Assembly: GCA_016937035.1 (NCBI GenBank) | Contig: JAFGWS010000050.1 | Span: forward strand, 1-17,773 | DNA from: Pontiellaceae bacterium | GTDB lineage: Bacteria > Verrucomicrobiota > Kiritimatiellia > Kiritimatiellales > Pontiellaceae | Length of the DNA stretch: 17,773 nt | Direction: 5' to 3' | Position numbers and translations under genes: made by a program | Part shown: piece after piece, positions 7,401 to 14,565 of the stretch | Numbering within the stretch: the stretch's first letter is position 1 | Layout of the letters: every line of letters begins with the position of its first letter | The notes under the pieces: model-generated | Databases searched by the model: none | What the model was told of the DNA's origin: nothing | Seen by the model: only the letters and a program-made list of their open reading frames with translations

Positions 7401-7440
7401 AAAAGGGGGGGGGCAGACGTTGATCGTCTGCCCCCCTTTG
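7401..7440. terminator. Bidirectional intrinsic terminator between aguA and the xylanase
   Basis: CAGACG (7414-7419) and CGTCTG (7425-7430) enclose a TTGAT loop, and the stem continues as G-run against C-run for at least 6 more pairs. The G side has nine bases and the C side six. Read on the minus strand, the stem is followed by TTTTTGTG, a good U-tract for ending the xylanase transcript. On the plus strand only TTTGTGATTT follows, still usable for aguA. Confidence 0.85.
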
Positions 7441-7463
7441 TGATTTAGCACGGAAAGGTGCTT

Positions 7464-8600
7464 TTATTCAGCATCCGGAACCTTAAGCACAGCATCGAGG
7501 GCCGGTTTCGGCTTTCTGTTCCGATCGTAGAGCAGAACATAGTTGGTCCGATTCGGCACCGGATAACCGTTTTTCCAAGACATGCCGTCGTGCAGCCCCC
7601 AGAGGGTTACGCGGTCGATCTTGTCGCGTTTCTTGTAGAAGATTTCAAACAGCTCTGCATAGCGATCGGCAAGCTGCTTTTGAACCTCGTCCGGAAGGCC
7701 GTCCTGGTAGGGGTCTAGATATTCCTTGAACTCTTCAAGCTGGAACTGGCTGTCGCTCATAACCTGACCGATAATCTGGCCTTCGCGGGTCAGCGGCAGT
7801 ACGTCCACATCCAATTCGGTAATCATGACTTTAACGCCGAGAGCGGCATAGGCATCAATGGCCTGCTCAATGTATTCGTTTTTCGGGAAGTTGAGTCCCC
7901 AATGCCCCTGAATTCCAATGCCGTCGATGCGGATACCTTCGGCCTGCAGCATTTTCACCATGCGGACGATGCCGTCGCGTTTTTCAGGGCGCCAAGCGTT
8001 GAAGTCGTTATAATAAAGTTCGGTGTCCGGCGCGTATTGTTCCGCAAATCTAAAAGCGGCTTTGACCATTTCGTCTCCGTCGCCAACCCCTTTAACCCAC
8101 GTGGTCGGGCGATAGGAGCCATCGTTGTCGATCACTTCGTTTACGACATCCCACGCATCTACGCGGCCGGCATAACGTCCGGCGACGGCTTCAATGTGAC
8201 TGCGCATGCGCTCGATCTGTTCTTCCGGCGTGTTAGGATTGCCCTCTTCGTCCTGAAAGAACCAGGCCGGAGTTTGGTTATGCCACACCAGTGTGTGACC
8301 GATAATGAACATATCATTCTTTTCTCCGAATTCGACAAATGCATCCGCTGCACGGAAATTGTAGCTTCCACGCCGTGGATTCACGACCTCAGCTTTCATA
8401 GAATTTTCCAACGTAATGGTGTTGAACTGCTGGATTACAATTTCCTGAGATGTTTTGTCGGCTCCCGATACGATGGCATCGTTCACGGAGCATCCCACCA
8501 TAAAGGCTTCCTTGTAGGCCTCCTTCAATGTTTCAGCGCTCATAGCGGTACTTACTCCAAGTAACACGGTTGTTCCCCATGCAATAACTCTTTTGTTCAC
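7464..8600 (-). CDS. Endo-1,4-beta-xylanase, glycoside hydrolase family 10 (secreted)
   Basis: Cleaves the beta-1,4-xylan backbone with retention of configuration. The preferred start is the GTG at 8600, giving 378 residues, because GGGGGGGAAA lies just upstream and the first 22 residues (VNKRVIAWGTTVLLGVSTAMSA) form a signal peptide. The longer frame to 8714 adds 38 residues that would bury the signal. The catalytic barrel begins at ETLKEAYKEAFMVGCSVND. GHTLVWHNQTPAWF is the GH10 substrate-binding motif. The acid/base is E155 in WDVVNEVIDN and the nucleophile E262 in VMITELDVDVLP. VTLWGLHDGMSW closes the barrel. It is a single-domain enzyme without a carbohydrate-binding module. It converges with aguA, and the two share a terminator. 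Confidence 0.96.
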   Translation of the reverse strand: MNKRVIAWGTTVLLGVSTAMSAETLKEAYKEAFMVGCSVNDAIVSGADKTSQEIVIQQFNTITLENSMKAEVVNPRRGSYNFRAADAFVEFGEKNDMFIIGHTLVWHNQTPAWFFQDEEGNPNTPEEQIERMRSHIEAVAGRYAGRVDAWDVVNEVIDNDGSYRPTTWVKGVGDGDEMVKAAFRFAEQYAPDTELYYNDFNAWRPEKRDGIVRMVKMLQAEGIRIDGIGIQGHWGLNFPKNEYIEQAIDAYAALGVKVMITELDVDVLPLTREGQIIGQVMSDSQFQLEEFKEYLDPYQDGLPDEVQKQLADRYAELFEIFYKKRDKIDRVTLWGLHDGMSWKNGYPVPNRTNYVLLYDRNRKPKPALDAVLKVPDAE

Positions 8601-8665
8601 TATTTCCCCCCCTATTCTCATATTGTGGTTTTCAACTAAAAAGCCTTTTTCGATCAGCTTGAAGA

Positions 8666-8691
8666 GCAGATAAACATACCTGCTTATCTGC
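8666..8691 (-). promoter_or_regulatory. Perfect inverted repeat in the xylanase promoter region (candidate operator)
   Basis: GCAGATAA (8666-8673) and TTATCTGC (8684-8691) are perfect 8-base complements with a 10-base spacer; the arm centres are 18 bases apart. It lies 66 bases upstream of the xylanase GTG. On the minus strand a weak -35/-10 pair with a 17-base gap (TTGCGC 8690-8695, TATCTG 8667-8672) coincides with it, so a bound protein could block transcription. It is also within the upstream region of the divergent isomerase gene. Confidence 0.45.
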
Positions 8692-8848
8692 GCAATACAA
8701 CGACCTTCCGTCACAAATCATTGCCTTTATTCTCAATCTATGCAGATTTCGGGCTTGCAGCTCAATGTTGGCTTGCCTAGAGCGTCCTAGGTGCTACCAT
8801 GGGCTTCTGTTTCAAAGATATTTTTTCAAACAACAGGGTGTGGAGCGA

Positions 8849-9310
8849 ATGAAAATCTGTATTGACTGTGATGATGCTGCCGTAAATCTCAAACAGGTCA
8901 TCTATGATCATCTTAAAAAGCAGGGGCTGGATGTAACGGATCTGGAGTATTCTAAAGGCAAAGAGAATCCGTATTACGGAGAAATCGGCTATAATCTGGC
9001 AAAAGCGATGCAGGCCGGACAGTATGATCGCGGAATTTTGATCTGTGGCACAGGACTTGGAATGGCGATGATTGCCAATAAGGTTGAAGGGGTGTTTGCC
9101 GGGACCTGCCACGATGTATTTTCGGCCGAACGGCTGAAGAAGAGTAACGATGCCAATGTTTTGACCATGGGCGAGCGGGTCATCGGCCCCGAACTGGCCA
9201 AGATGATTGTGGATGCTTGGCTTAAGTCGGAGTTTTCCGGCGGCGGATCTGCTCCCAAAGTGGACCAGCTGAAGGAGCTGGAACGATTATCATTTCACCC
9301 GAATTATTAA
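8849..9310 (+). CDS. rpiB: RpiB/LacA/LacB-family sugar-phosphate isomerase
   Basis: A 153-residue aldose-ketose phosphate isomerase. The ATG at 8849 is chosen because TGGAG lies 3 bases before it and the RpiB fold begins there (MKICIDCDD); an upstream in-frame ATG at 8765 would add 28 unrelated residues. The catalytic cysteine is C66 in ILICGTGLGMAMIANK. Compared with E. coli RpiB as I remember it, CDH is CDD here and the His of the QHND motif is Ser (KKSNDANVL), while a new His appears in GTCHDVF. This argues against ordinary ribose-5-phosphate as the substrate. It leads an operon with dhaK (11-base gap) and dhaL. RpiB-like proteins beside DhaK-like kinases are known from tetrulose (erythrulose) pathways, where they make erythrose 4-phosphate. 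The family is certain; the substrate is an inference. Confidence 0.9.
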   Translation: MKICIDCDDAAVNLKQVIYDHLKKQGLDVTDLEYSKGKENPYYGEIGYNLAKAMQAGQYDRGILICGTGLGMAMIANKVEGVFAGTCHDVFSAERLKKSNDANVLTMGERVIGPELAKMIVDAWLKSEFSGGGSAPKVDQLKELERLSFHPNY

Positions 9311-9321
9311 GGAGGATTCTC

Positions 9322-10326
9322 ATGCAGAAAGTAATTAATGACCCGTCCAAGGTGGTCGACGAGATGGTTGAAGGTTATGTTAAGGCGCACCCCAATCTGG
9401 TGGCCAAGACCGATAATCCACGCGTGCTGAAATATGTGGACGCACCGATTGCCGATAAGGTTGGTATTGTCACCGGCGGCGGTTCCGGCCACAAGCCGGC
9501 CTTTGTGGGCTACGTCGGGCGGAATATGGTGGATGCCGTGGCGATGGGCGAAATCTTTTCCTCTCCGCCTGCACAGATGTTTTACGATGCCTTCCGCGCA
9601 GCGGACGGCGGAAAAGGTGTCGCGTGTCTGTACGGCAACTATGCCGGCGACAATATGAACGTCAAAATGGCGGTCGAAATGGCGGAGGATGATGGAATTG
9701 AGGTCAAAACGGTAGTTGCCAACGACGATGTTCCGTCGGCCCCCAAAGATGAGCTCGGCAAGCGGCGCGGCGTGGCCGGAGAAATTCTGATGTGGAAGGT
9801 TGGTGCAGCGAAGGCGGCCATGGGCGGATCGCTGGACGAGGTGATTGCTGAAGCGCAGAAAGCGATCAATAATACACGCAGCATGGGCATCGGCCTCAGC
9901 TCCTGCACGATTCCTGAAAAGGGATCACCCAACTTTTCCATCGATCCGGGCACCATGGAGGTCGGCATCGGACACCACGGGGAGTCCGGTCTGGAAGTCT
10001 GTGCGCTGGAGACTTCGGCTCAGATGGCGAAACGCATGACCGATATTATTCTGCCGGATCTGCCCTTTGAAAAAGGCGATGATGTTGTGGTGCTGATTTC
10101 CGGTCTGGGCTCTACGCCCTACATGGAACTCTACATTCTGTTCAACGATGTGGAAAAAATCCTGAAAGAACACGGCATCCATGTGTACCGCCCGTACGTT
10201 GGTCAGTACTTTACGTCCCTCGAAATGTCGGGCGTAACGTTAACCATTATGAAATTAGACGACAGCCTCAAAACCTGCATCGATTATGAGTGTGACAGCA
10301 TGGGGCTGCAGCAATTCGGGAGATAA
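9322..10326 (+). CDS. dhaK: Dihydroxyacetone kinase-type substrate-binding subunit, DhaK
   Basis: Binds a short ketose covalently through a histidine and presents it for phosphorylation by DhaL. The 334-residue length is normal. The phosphate loop is GGGSGHKP with H57. NYAGDNMN gives D110, and IGHHGESG gives H219, expected to form the hemiaminal with the ketose carbonyl. These sit one residue from H56, D109 and H218 of E. coli DhaK. The usual GHEP is GHKP here, followed by AFVGYVG, and the segment after HHGE (SGLEV) differs from the E. coli type. Both point to a distinct subfamily, possibly a tetrulose kinase. AAGGAGG before the ATG is a strong ribosome site. No DhaM phosphotransferase gene is in view, so either ATP or an unlinked DhaM could be the donor. 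Confidence 0.93.
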   Translation: MQKVINDPSKVVDEMVEGYVKAHPNLVAKTDNPRVLKYVDAPIADKVGIVTGGGSGHKPAFVGYVGRNMVDAVAMGEIFSSPPAQMFYDAFRAADGGKGVACLYGNYAGDNMNVKMAVEMAEDDGIEVKTVVANDDVPSAPKDELGKRRGVAGEILMWKVGAAKAAMGGSLDEVIAEAQKAINNTRSMGIGLSSCTIPEKGSPNFSIDPGTMEVGIGHHGESGLEVCALETSAQMAKRMTDIILPDLPFEKGDDVVVLISGLGSTPYMELYILFNDVEKILKEHGIHVYRPYVGQYFTSLEMSGVTLTIMKLDDSLKTCIDYECDSMGLQQFGR

Positions 10327-10329
10327 ACA

Positions 10330-10968
10330 GTGACTTCTGTTTCAATTCAAGACGGCAACTCGGTCCTGATGCCTTTGATTAAGGCGATCCAGGAAAACAA
10401 GCAATACCTCAGCGATATCGATGGTCTGATCGGCGACGGCGACCACGGAATCAATATGAACAAGGGCTTTACGTTGTGTGAAGAGCAGCTTCAGAAAGAG
10501 CCGGGCGATCTTTCTCATGGGTTCAGCACCTTGTCGAGCATTCTGATGTCACAGATCGGCGGCTCTATGGGCCCGCTGTACGGCATGTTTTTCCGGGCGA
10601 TGGCCAGAAGCTGCAAAGGCAAAGAAACGTTGGACGAAGCCGGTTTCGGTGAAATGCTTGCCGCAGCCAAGGATAAGGTCTTGGACATCAGCGGAGCAAA
10701 GCAGGGCGATAAGACGTTGCTCGACGTATTGCTTCCGGCGGAAGAAGCGTTCAGTTCGGCTCTGTCGAACGGAGAATCGTTTGCTTCCTGTCTGGATAAG
10801 TTGTCCGAAGCTGCAGAGCAGGGGCGTGATGCGACGAAAGACATGATTGCAAAGGTCGGGCGTTCCAGCCGGTTGGGCGAACGCTCGCGCGGTGTAATTG
10901 ACGCCGGTTCGGCATCCTGCTGTCTGATACTCCAGACATTAGCTCAGGCGATAAAGTCGAAGATATAA
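10330..10968 (+). CDS. dhaL: Dihydroxyacetone kinase-type nucleotide-binding subunit, DhaL
   Basis: A 212-residue kinase subunit that carries the nucleotide and partners with DhaK. The Mg-binding aspartates are D31, D36 and D38 in DGLIGDGDHG, one residue from the D30, D35 and D37 I recall for E. coli. GGSMGPLYG, KQGDKTLLDVL and GRSSRLGERSRG are the other family signatures; the usual DPGA is DAGS here. The start is GTG at 10330, 3 bases after the dhaK stop, with GGGAGA inside the end of dhaK as ribosome site. It ends the isomerase-kinase operon and faces the Crp/Fnr gene across 27 bases; no terminator hairpin was seen there. Confidence 0.92.
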   Translation: MTSVSIQDGNSVLMPLIKAIQENKQYLSDIDGLIGDGDHGINMNKGFTLCEEQLQKEPGDLSHGFSTLSSILMSQIGGSMGPLYGMFFRAMARSCKGKETLDEAGFGEMLAAAKDKVLDISGAKQGDKTLLDVLLPAEEAFSSALSNGESFASCLDKLSEAAEQGRDATKDMIAKVGRSSRLGERSRGVIDAGSASCCLILQTLAQAIKSKI

Positions 10969-10995
10969 GTTTTAGAGGCAAGGGAGCGGGGGCGA

Positions 10996-11646
10996 TCATT
11001 CGAGCCAGCGCCAGGGATCGGCGAGGATGCGGATCTCCTTGCCCTTCCAGTCGATGATTTCGTCGTCGGTCAGGCGCAGGATCAGGCGCGAGAGGCTTTC
11101 GGGTGTGGTGCCGATGGCGGCGGCGATATCTTTTTTCGAGAGCGGCGTCTTGATGAGCTTCTGCTCGCCGTACTGGTTGCGCAGGAAGGTGAAGAAGCGG
11201 CACTCCACATCCTTGGTGGTCAGCTCCTGGATGCGTTCCGTGAGGTAGCGCTGCTTGGCCAGCAGCATGGCGATGAAGTCGCGCCGGAAACCCTCCTCGG
11301 CCAGCAGGCGATGGATCCCTTCGCGGGGGAAGGCCAGCACCTCGGCATTTGCGACGGCGCGGGCGGAAACCGGATAGCGGTCCTTCTCGAACAATACGAC
11401 TTCGGCAAACACCTCGCCCGGTTTGATGACGCGGATGACCACCTCGCGCCCGTCCTCGGAGTTCTTGTGCAGCTGCATGTTTCCGCCGACCAGCAGGTAC
11501 ATGCAGTCGCCCTTCTCCCCTTCGTGGAAAAGATAGTCGCGCTTCCTGACCGGCTGCACGGTGCAGATCCGCGCCAACTCGCGGCGGTGTTCGTCGGACA
11601 ATCCCTTGAAGAAGGCCGTATTGGTGATCAGCTTTTCAATATCCAT
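10996..11646 (-). CDS. Crp/Fnr-family transcriptional regulator
   Basis: A 216-residue regulator with an N-terminal cyclic-nucleotide-binding-type beta-roll (about 10-115), a long dimer helix (about 120-142) and a C-terminal winged helix. ATG 11646 is chosen because AAGGTGG precedes it; an ATG eight codons upstream has no such site. The recognition helix reads TPESLSRLILRL. E183, S186 and R187 match the ExxSR pattern of FNR, which reads TTGAT half-sites, so an FNR-like target is inferred. The FNR N-terminal cysteine cluster is absent, and the CRP arginine-serine pair that holds cAMP is replaced (RYPVSA), so neither an Fe-S cluster nor cAMP is a likely signal. The gene looks more GC-rich than its neighbours. 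It is divergent from the ZupT gene. Confidence 0.9.
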   Translation of the reverse strand: MDIEKLITNTAFFKGLSDEHRRELARICTVQPVRKRDYLFHEGEKGDCMYLLVGGNMQLHKNSEDGREVVIRVIKPGEVFAEVVLFEKDRYPVSARAVANAEVLAFPREGIHRLLAEEGFRRDFIAMLLAKQRYLTERIQELTTKDVECRFFTFLRNQYGEQKLIKTPLSKKDIAAAIGTTPESLSRLILRLTDDEIIDWKGKEIRILADPWRWLE

Positions 11647-11661
11647 GCCGCCACCTTGCCC

Positions 11662-11685
11662 GGAATGCAAATGGCATGCAATTCC
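11662..11685. promoter_or_regulatory. Imperfect palindrome between the Crp/Fnr gene and zupT
   Basis: GGAATGCA (11662-11669) and TGCAATTCC (11677-11685) are near-complementary with one extra base. The repeat lies 16-39 bases before the regulator start and next to AT-rich AATTTAAATT. This could be an autoregulatory operator. It does not contain the TTGAT-type half-sites expected from the regulator's ExxSR helix, which weakens that idea. Confidence 0.3.
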
Positions 11686-11824
11686 AATTTAAATTTCCGG
11701 AGAAGACCGTTAGAGTTCGCTTCGTTTTTGGAGAAGATGAAATGCTACCGTTCAGTCATCGCGAAAAACCCTCTGTTTGGATTCCGATTGCAGATTCTCC
11801 CAGCTTCGCGAAGGAGAATGGGCT

Positions 11825-12712
11825 ATGAGTTCGGTGTGGTTTGCCCTTGGTCTTACCGTTTTTGCCGGCATGGCGACCGGGATCGGCAGCGCCATCGCTT
11901 TTTTGGCAAAGCGGACGAACTATCGCTTTCTCTCTGTGGCCACCGGATTTTCGGCGGGGGTTATGCTGTATGTCTCGTTTGTGGAAATTTTCTATAAGGG
12001 CGTGGATTCGCTGGTAGAATCATACGGCGATCCGCTGGGGCATTGGATGAATGCACTCTCCTTTTTCGGCGGCATGGCCCTGATCGGTCTGATTGACGCG
12101 CTGATTCCGCATGCCGAGAATCCGCATGAAATCCATTCGGAATATGAACGTGCTCCGCTTTCGAATCCGGACGCACCCATTCCTTCTGTTGAACATCAGC
12201 ACGACGACTGCGAAAACGTGGCATATCGGCACCATAATACAAAGCTGATGCGCATGGGGCTCTTCACCGCACTGGCCATTGCCATTCATAATTTTCCCGA
12301 AGGCCTGGCCACTTTTCTTGCGGCATTACATGATCCTGCGCTGGGCATTCCGATTGCCGTCGCCATTGCACTGCATAACATACCCGAGGGAATCAGTGTT
12401 TCTGTTCCGATTTTCTATGCCACAGGAAACCGGAAAAAGGCCTTTGCGTATTCCCTGCTGAGCGGGTTGGCCGAACCCGCAGGAGCCGCGGTTGCCTACA
12501 TTGCATTGCGTTTCCTTTTGGGGGACGGCTCCAATGCGATTCCGTCGCAGGTCATGGGCGTGCTCTTCGGCGGCGTGGCCGGCATTATGGTCTACATCAG
12601 CCTCGATGAACTGCTGCCTACGAGCCGAGCTTACGGCAAAGGACACGACAGCCTCTTCGGCCTGGTCGGCGGAATGGCGGTCATGTCGATCAGTCTTTTG
12701 CTGATGCGGTAA
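11825..12712 (+). CDS. zupT: ZIP-family metal transporter, ZupT
   Basis: Imports zinc and other divalent metals across the inner membrane. The ATG at 11825 follows AAGGAG by 8 bases and gives 295 residues; an earlier in-frame ATG at 11777 adds a non-hydrophobic stretch. About eight membrane segments are visible. The metal-binding motifs are HNFPEG (155-160) and HNIPEG (184-189), with E217 in GLAEPAG. A loop at about 96-137 is rich in His, Asp and Glu ([23 protein letters not shown]) and longer than in the roughly 257-residue E. coli protein, probably a metal-sensing or delivery loop. It is divergent from the Crp/Fnr gene, and its stop lies 6 bases from the convergent antiporter stop. No Zur-like box was recognised. 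Confidence 0.93.
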   Translation: MSSVWFALGLTVFAGMATGIGSAIAFLAKRTNYRFLSVATGFSAGVMLYVSFVEIFYKGVDSLVESYGDPLGHWMNALSFFGGMALIGLIDALIPHAENPHEIHSEYERAPLSNPDAPIPSVEHQHDDCENVAYRHHNTKLMRMGLFTALAIAIHNFPEGLATFLAALHDPALGIPIAVAIALHNIPEGISVSVPIFYATGNRKKAFAYSLLSGLAEPAGAAVAYIALRFLLGDGSNAIPSQVMGVLFGGVAGIMVYISLDELLPTSRAYGKGHDSLFGLVGGMAVMSISLLLMR

Positions 12713-12718
12713 CTGCAA

Positions 12719-14560
12719 TTATGCGAACAGTCCGGACATGAGGTCGTTGCCCATTTCCTCGATCCCTTTCATCTGCTTGGTGGATTCGAGCAGGTCGGAG
12801 AGCGAAAGCAGTTCTTCGAGCAAAATCATACGAGCCACATACTGACTTTCCGCAGGAACATTGAGCTGAAGCTTGTTTTCGTCCTGAATGAGGGTAAAGA
12901 CCAGATCATCCTTTCGGACCTGATAGGTCGGCTGTTCGGTATGCAGATTATGAACAAAGAATTCCTCCGCCTGAACGGCGTGGATGTAGCGATTCAGCAG
13001 AAACTCCGCAATGTCATGCGATGGAAATTCCAGCTCGATGGTTTCGATATTGTCTGCTCCGCCGGCAAATTCCTTGCGCAAACCGGAACCCCCGACGAAC
13101 GATTTTACCAACAACGGCGGTGCCAGCATGGTGGTGATCACCGTCATCATGATCGCCACGCCAAAAACGCCCGGTTCGATAATGCCTTTGGCCAAACCAA
13201 TTCCCGCAACAATCAGCGCCACCTCGCCGCGCGGAAGCATCCCGAGTCCAATCCGCAACGAACCGCGGAGGTTGAAGCGCATCAGCCAGGCAGGCAGTCC
13301 GCAGCCGACCACTTTGGAAAAAACAGCCATCAATGAATAGACCGCGCCGAAGGCCAGCACGGCTTTCATGGCAGAGAAATCGACCATCATGCCCATGACA
13401 CAGAAAAAGATCGGCACCATGATGTTATAAACCCCCTGAAGGTGGTGTTCGATTTCGTGCGCTAAATCAGTGCGTGAAAGCGCGAGCCCCATAATGTAGG
13501 CTCCGATAATCATGGCCAGTCCAGCCATTTCCGCCAGCCCGGCCAGTAGCAAGGCCAACCCGAAACAGGTGGCCACCATGATCTCGCGCGACCGGAACTG
13601 CTTGATTGCGGCGGTAATCTTGCGGGCAAACGTCAGCCCCAAAGCCGTCACAATCACGAAGAAGCCGATGGCTTTGAGCGAAATCAGGCCGATTTCCCCC
13701 CAGTTAACCGCTCCGCCGGTGCCACTGACATCGGCCATGCCGGTTACGATGGCCAGAGTAATGATGCCCAGTACGTCGTCAAAAACTGCGCCGGCCAAAA
13801 TCGTTACGCCCTCCGGCGAAGACATTTTTCGTTTTTCCGCGAGAATACGCGCCGTGATTCCGACCGAGGTGGCCACCGAAATAACGCCCAGGAACAGTGC
13901 CGCCGGATCCATAAAGGAGTCGATTCCGTTTCCCGGCCAGAGTACCGCGCATAAATCGCCGAGAACAAAGGCAAAGAGAAGACCACCCAGTCCGACAAAA
14001 GAGCCCACCACGGAATAGCGGATAAACGCGGCAAGGTCCGTCTCCAGCCCGGCGAGAAACAGCAGAATAATGGAGGCCAGCGTGGCAATGCCGTACAACT
14101 CGGCTGAAGTCGCGATCCCGGCATGGGCGTTGGCAAACAAATATTCATCGAGCCCCGGAAAGCGAATCATTCCACCCAGCGCATAAGGACCAATCAACAT
14201 ACCGGATGCCAATTCGCCCAGTACCGACGGCATGCGAAGAAAACGTTGAAAGAGATAACCCCCGGTCTTCGCGGCAATGATGATGACCGCCAGCTGTAAA
14301 ATCAGCAGCATCATCAGGTGGGTGATTTTATGACCTTCCTCATCGACCGGATCTGATACACCGCCCGCCGCATCTCCATGCCGCGGAGGAGCAGCCTCCT
14401 CTGCGTAATTGGAATCAAGTTCCGGGGCAGCGGAGGCGGTCACCGTTTCTACCGCAGGAGCGGCAGAAACTGAGTCGGCAGGGGATTGTCCATGTACGGC
14501 AGGCACGGAAATGAGAACCAGAAAACCAATGAGAAGAGCAGCGCACGTACGTTGTAACAT
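12719..14560 (-). CDS. Cation:proton antiporter, CPA2/Kef-type, with cytosolic C-terminal domain
   Basis: Exchanges Na+ or K+ for protons at the inner membrane. Of 613 residues, 1-24 look like a cleavable signal peptide. About 55 residues rich in Ala, Pro, Asp and Glu follow before the first transport helix near 82; this is unusual for the family. The core (about 82-485) carries PSVLGELASGMLIGP (111-125), LFLAGLETD (167-175) and the ion-binding DD pair D261-D262 in AGAVFDDVLGI. MLPRGEVALI is also a family motif. Residues about 490-613 form a soluble domain that I do not recognise as TrkA-N. The start lies 5 bases after the EIIA gene stop, with GGAAAG overlapping its end, so the two are translationally coupled. 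Ion specificity cannot be read. Confidence 0.92.
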   Translation of the reverse strand: MLQRTCAALLIGFLVLISVPAVHGQSPADSVSAAPAVETVTASAAPELDSNYAEEAAPPRHGDAAGGVSDPVDEEGHKITHLMMLLILQLAVIIIAAKTGGYLFQRFLRMPSVLGELASGMLIGPYALGGMIRFPGLDEYLFANAHAGIATSAELYGIATLASIILLFLAGLETDLAAFIRYSVVGSFVGLGGLLFAFVLGDLCAVLWPGNGIDSFMDPAALFLGVISVATSVGITARILAEKRKMSSPEGVTILAGAVFDDVLGIITLAIVTGMADVSGTGGAVNWGEIGLISLKAIGFFVIVTALGLTFARKITAAIKQFRSREIMVATCFGLALLLAGLAEMAGLAMIIGAYIMGLALSRTDLAHEIEHHLQGVYNIMVPIFFCVMGMMVDFSAMKAVLAFGAVYSLMAVFSKVVGCGLPAWLMRFNLRGSLRIGLGMLPRGEVALIVAGIGLAKGIIEPGVFGVAIMMTVITTMLAPPLLVKSFVGGSGLRKEFAGGADNIETIELEFPSHDIAEFLLNRYIHAVQAEEFFVHNLHTEQPTYQVRKDDLVFTLIQDENKLQLNVPAESQYVARMILLEELLSLSDLLESTKQMKGIEEMGNDLMSGLFA

Positions 14561-14565
14561 AGGAT

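Noticed and set aside
7902..8564. 220-codon plus-strand open frame
   Set aside because: Antisense to the GH10 xylanase, which carries both catalytic glutamates.
8601..8714. Upstream extension of the xylanase to an ATG at 8714
   Set aside because: It would place 38 polar residues before the signal peptide; the GTG at 8600 has a strong ribosome site.
8765..8848. Upstream extension of the RpiB-like protein
   Set aside because: The added 28 residues are unlike the family, and a good ribosome site sits before the ATG at 8849.
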